Shown: positions 13,345 through 16,081 of the stretch, piece by piece
How positions within the stretch are numbered: the stretch's first letter is position 1
Layout of the letters: each line of letters begins with the position of its first letter
Assembly (NCBI GenBank): GCA_946482365.1
Contig: CAMLQY010000040.1
Location: forward strand, 1 to 16,081
Length of the DNA: 16,081 nucleotides
Direction of reading: 5' to 3'
From: an uncultured Actinomycetes bacterium
GTDB taxonomy: Bacteria > Actinomycetota > Thermoleophilia > Solirubrobacterales > 70-9
Made by a program: the position numbers and the translations under genes
Notes under the pieces: generated by a model
Database searches by the model: none
What the model was told of the DNA's origin: nothing
Seen by the model: only the letters and a program-made list of their open reading frames with translations

Positions 13345-15917
13345 TCGCTGAGCTCCTCGAGCTCGGCCCGGTAGCGCTCCAGCTTGCCCCTCTCCTCCTC
13401 GACCAGCTCTGCCGGGGCCCTGGCGACGAACTTCTCGTTGGCGAGCTTGCCCTCGGCGCGGGCGACCTCCGAGCGCAGCTCCTCGCGGCGCTTCTCGAGG
13501 CGCGCCGCGATCGCGCCGGCGTCGATCGCGGGCGAGGCGAGCACCTTCACCGGGCCGACGGAGGCGATCGGGTCGCTGCCGTCGTCGGTGAACTCGACGC
13601 GGGCGAGGCGGCCGACGAACTCCTGCGGGCGGGCGCCCTCGACGCGGGCGGAGAGCTGGGTCGCGGCGGGTGCCTCGACCATGTCGCGCCAGGCGCGCAG
13701 GCGGCGGGTCAGGTCGATGTCGCGATCCACCTCGGCTTCGGCCTCCTCGTCGAAGAGCGAGCGGTCCGCCTCGGGGAACCGGTGCACCGCGAGATGCCCC
13801 TTGCGCGAGGGGTGGTAGGACCAGACCTCCTCGGTGACGAAGGGCATCAGCGGGTGCAGCAGGGCCAGCGTCCGCTCCAGCAGCCAGAGCAGGTTTGCCG
13901 ACACCTCCGGCTCGCCCTCGTAGAGGCGGGGCTTGGCGATCTCCAGGTACCAGTCGCAGAGCTCAGACCAGAAGAAGGCGTAGGCCTCGGTGGCCGCGTG
14001 GGCGAAGTCGAAGCTGTCGAGCTTGGCCGTCACAGAGGCGATCGTCCGCTCCATCCGCGAGAGGATCCAGCGGTCCTCCGGCCGACGGGCCGATACGTCA
14101 ACTATGCGTTGATGTATCGGCCCGTCGGCGGCGTTGAGGAGGATCAGGCGGCTTGCGTTCCAGAGCTTGTTGGCGAGGTCGCGGCCCTGCTGGACCTTGG
14201 CGTCGGAGTAGCGCACGTCCTGGGTCGAGGACATCGCCAGCAGGCCGAAGCGCAGCGCGTCGGCCCCGTGCACGTCGATCTCGTCCAGCGGGTCGATCCC
14301 GGTGCCGAGGCTCTTCGACATGCGGCGGCCGTCCCGGGCCTGGATCACCGAGTGCACATAGACGTCGTCGAAGGGGACGTCGCCGGCGAACTCGATGCCG
14401 GTCATGATCATCCGCGCCACCCAGAGGAAGAGGATCTCGCGCGCGGTCGTCAGGAAGCTGGTCGGGTAGAAGGCGCGCAGCTCCGGGGTGTCGTCGGGCC
14501 AGCCGAGCGTGGCGAAGGGCCAGATCGCCGAGCTGAACCAGGTGTCGAGCACGTCCTCCTCTTGGCGCAGCTCGCCGCCGCAGGCGCCGCAGCGCTCGGG
14601 CGGCTGCTCGGCGACGATCGTTTCCTCGCAGGGATCGCAGTACCAGACCGGTATGCGATGGCCCCACCAGAGCTGGCGCGAGATGCACCAGGGGCGGATC
14701 TCCCGCATCCAGTCGAGGTAGACGCGCTTCCACTGCCCGGGCGCGATCCGCACCCGGTCCTCTTCGACCGCCTCGATCGCCGGCGCCGCCAGCTCGTCCA
14801 TGCGGCAGAACCACTGCAGCGAGATCAGCGGCTCGATCCGCTCGCCCGAGCGGTGCGAGAAGGGGACGGAGTGGAGGTAGGGCTCTTCGGCGCGCAGGAC
14901 TCCCTCCTCGCGCAGCGCCGCGACCACGGTCTCCTGGGCCTCGGCGACGCTGAGGCCGGCGAACCTCTCCCCCGCCTCCTCGCTGAGGCGGCCGTCGGGG
15001 CCGATCGCGACGATCTCCTCCAACCCGTGCTTGCGGCCGATCTCGAAGTCGTTGGGGTCGTGGCCGGGGGTGATCTTCAGCGCCCCGGTGCCGAACTCGG
15101 GGTCGACGTGCTCGTCGGCGATGATCGGCAGGCGGCGGCCGACGAGGGGCAGGACACAATGCTGCCCGACCAGGTCCCCGTAGCGCTCGTCGCCCGGGTT
15201 CACCGCGACCGCGGTGTCGGCGAGCATCGTCTCCGGCCGCACCGTGGCGACGGTGAGGACCCGGTCGGAGCCCTCGACCGGGTAGTCGATCGAGTAGAGC
15301 GTGTCCTCGACCTCGCGGTTCTCGACCTCGAGGTCGGAGATCGCCGAGTGCGAGCCCGGGTCCCAGTTGACCATGTAGTTGTCGCGGTAGATGTAGCCCT
15401 TGTCGAAGAGCTGCTTGAAGACGCGGTAGACGGCCTTGACGTAGCCCTCGTCGAGGGTGAAGCGCTCGCGCTCGTAGTCGCAGGAGGCGCCGAGGCGCTT
15501 GTACTGCTCGACTATCCGCGAGCCGTACTCCTCCTTCCACTGCCAGACCCGCTCGACGAACTCCTCGCGGCCGAGCTCGTGCCGGTCGACGCCTTCGGCG
15601 CGCAGGGTCTTCTCGACCACCGACTGGGTGGCGATCCCGGCGTGGTCGGTGCCGAGGACCCAGAGCGCGTTGCGGCCGCGCATCCGGTTCATCCGCACCA
15701 GCGCGTCCTGCATCGAGCCGTTGAGGGCGTGCCCCATGTGCAGCGCCCCGGTCACGTTCGGCGGCGGGATCGCCACCGAGAAGTTCTCCTCCGGCGTGCC
15801 CTCGGCCGGCGGGTGGAAGTAGCCGGCTTCGAGCCATTCGGAGAAGATCCGCGCCTCAATAGCCCCCGGCTCGTAGCGAGTGGTGCTCTCGAGCTTTTCA
15901 CGCCTGTCAGCGTCCAC
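13341..15917 (-). CDS. valS: Valyl-tRNA synthetase with in-frame palindromic insertion
   Basis: Class I aminoacyl-tRNA synthetase that charges tRNA-Val. The 858 residues contain PPPNVTGALHMGH (HIGH-type motif, H60-H63), GTDHAGIATQ, the editing domain with TVRPETMLADTAVAVNP, a four-Cys zinc site (CDPC then CGAC) before DVLDTWFSSAIWP, RMSKS (532-536, the KMSKS loop), NKLWNASR, an anticodon-binding domain with MPFVTEEVW, and a C-terminal coiled-coil arm (about 800-858). The start is GTG at 15917: an in-frame TAG lies 12 bases upstream, and no ribosome site is present. Odd: residues 597-613 (ADGPIHQRIVDVSARRP) come from a palindromic element lying at the join of catalytic and anticodon domains, where family members have a short variable loop before EDRWILSR. 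The stop codon overlaps the probable folC start. Confidence 0.97.
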   Translation of the reverse strand: MDADRREKLESTTRYEPGAIEARIFSEWLEAGYFHPPAEGTPEENFSVAIPPPNVTGALHMGHALNGSMQDALVRMNRMRGRNALWVLGTDHAGIATQSVVEKTLRAEGVDRHELGREEFVERVWQWKEEYGSRIVEQYKRLGASCDYERERFTLDEGYVKAVYRVFKQLFDKGYIYRDNYMVNWDPGSHSAISDLEVENREVEDTLYSIDYPVEGSDRVLTVATVRPETMLADTAVAVNPGDERYGDLVGQHCVLPLVGRRLPIIADEHVDPEFGTGALKITPGHDPNDFEIGRKHGLEEIVAIGPDGRLSEEAGERFAGLSVAEAQETVVAALREEGVLRAEEPYLHSVPFSHRSGERIEPLISLQWFCRMDELAAPAIEAVEEDRVRIAPGQWKRVYLDWMREIRPWCISRQLWWGHRIPVWYCDPCEETIVAEQPPERCGACGGELRQEEDVLDTWFSSAIWPFATLGWPDDTPELRAFYPTSFLTTAREILFLWVARMIMTGIEFAGDVPFDDVYVHSVIQARDGRRMSKSLGTGIDPLDEIDVHGADALRFGLLAMSSTQDVRYSDAKVQQGRDLANKLWNASRLILLNAADGPIHQRIVDVSARRPEDRWILSRMERTIASVTAKLDSFDFAHAATEAYAFFWSELCDWYLEIAKPRLYEGEPEVSANLLWLLERTLALLHPLMPFVTEEVWSYHPSRKGHLAVHRFPEADRSLFDEEAEAEVDRDIDLTRRLRAWRDMVEAPAATQLSARVEGARPQEFVGRLARVEFTDDGSDPIASVGPVKVLASPAIDAGAIAARLEKRREELRSEVARAEGKLANEKFVARAPAELVEEERGKLERYRAELEELSE
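14081..14129 (+). repeat. Family A palindromic element, copy 2 (in frame inside valS), inverted
   Basis: A 49-bp palindrome with 21-bp arms (14081-14101 and 14109-14129), one mismatch in the stem (T at 14113 instead of C, a G-T pair) and loop CTATGCG, the reverse complement of the folC loop. Aligned in the matching orientation it differs from the folC copy at a single base of 49. It is inserted on the opposite strand relative to its host gene, yet is read as nearly the same peptide because of the palindrome. Confidence 0.95.
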
Positions 15918-15923
15918 GGGGCG

Positions 15924-15929
15924 AGTCTA
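15924..15929 (-). promoter_or_regulatory. -10 element for a probable leaderless valS transcript
   Basis: TAGACT, a TANNNT-type -10, occupies exactly positions -12 to -7 relative to the G of the valS GTG start, and no ribosome site precedes the GTG. That geometry puts the transcription start at the start codon itself, the pattern of leaderless mRNAs that are common in Actinobacteria. A convincing -35 is missing (AGGCGT at the expected distance). Confidence 0.5.
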
Positions 15930-15967
15930 GATAGCCGCCGTACCAGACGCCTTAGAGCAATGTCGCG

Positions 15968-15987
15968 AAAAGGGGCCGGGCGCCCCT
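15968..15987 (-). terminator. Intrinsic terminator of an unseen upstream minus-strand gene
   Basis: On the minus strand GGGGC and GCCCC form a 5-bp GC stem (15982-15986 and 15972-15976) with a 5-base loop, followed directly by TTTT. It lies about 50 bp upstream of the valS start and would insulate valS from any gene to the right. The remaining sequence to the window end (15988-16081) shows an A7 run, a G/C homopolymer stretch around 16031-16050 and no gene. Confidence 0.5.
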
Positions 15988-16081
15988 CCTCAAAAAAAGG
16001 CAGAAACGGGCCATCCAAACGTGTTGTTGACGGGGCCCCCGCCCCCCCCCACGCCGGTGGGTACCGCAGCATCAACTCGGG

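Noticed and set aside
12271..14129. CRISPR-like array from the repeated palindromes
   Set aside because: Only two copies, 1.8 kb apart, inverted, inside conserved genes; no regular spacers and no cas genes.
14098..15837. 579-residue minus-strand frame overlapping valS
   Set aside because: Out-of-frame shadow made of Arg/Gly/Ala/Pro; valS motifs are all in the other frame. It stops inside the palindrome, as expected from the one frame of the element that carries a stop.

Overview
The window is GC-rich chromosomal DNA, and every convincing gene lies on the minus strand, so it is best read from right to left. The gene content and some protein styles point to a high-GC actinobacterium, probably class Thermoleophilia (Solirubrobacterales-like). 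The evidence is a secreted beta-propeller protein with a lysine-rich C-terminal beta-sandwich, RNase E/G with a C-terminal TRAM-like domain, L21 with a long Lys/Ala tail, and an intact rod-shape cluster. This placement is an inference from protein style, not a database result. Both window ends carry G/C homopolymer runs that look like poor-quality contig ends.

Layout in transcription order. 16081-15918: intergenic, with an intrinsic terminator for an unseen upstream gene and a -10 element placed for a leaderless valS transcript. valS (valyl-tRNA synthetase) is followed by folC, which overlaps its stop codon and probably starts at an AUA. Then come a 42-residue membrane protein, a two-TM double-zinc-ribbon protein, ndk and maf. 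Next is the rod-shape/elongasome cluster mreB, mreC, mreD, mrdA (PBP2) and rodA. Then come rng (RNase E/G), rplU and rpmA, with one-base to 11-base overlaps. Last is a secreted six-bladed propeller protein, in the place where obg would often be found. Spacings are tight (mostly overlaps to about 60 bp), so the window may be two or three long co-transcribed units: translation, folate and nucleotide housekeeping first, then cell elongation, then RNA processing and ribosome assembly.

The most unusual content is a set of short palindromic elements. Family A (about 50 bp, perfect or near-perfect palindrome) sits in frame inside two essential genes, folC and valS. It adds nearly the same 17-residue peptide to each, although the two copies lie in opposite orientations; they differ at one base of 49. 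Family B (about 81 bp, two-stem hairpin) has one copy in frame inside maf and an inverted copy just upstream of maf. Both stems of family B differ between copies but stay complementary. A third, unrelated 17-bp-arm palindrome follows the 42-residue gene. Families A and B resemble in concept the protein-coding palindromic elements known from Rickettsia (RPEs), but the sequences, host phylum and peptides are different. I know of no described counterpart here; this should be tested by genome-wide search.
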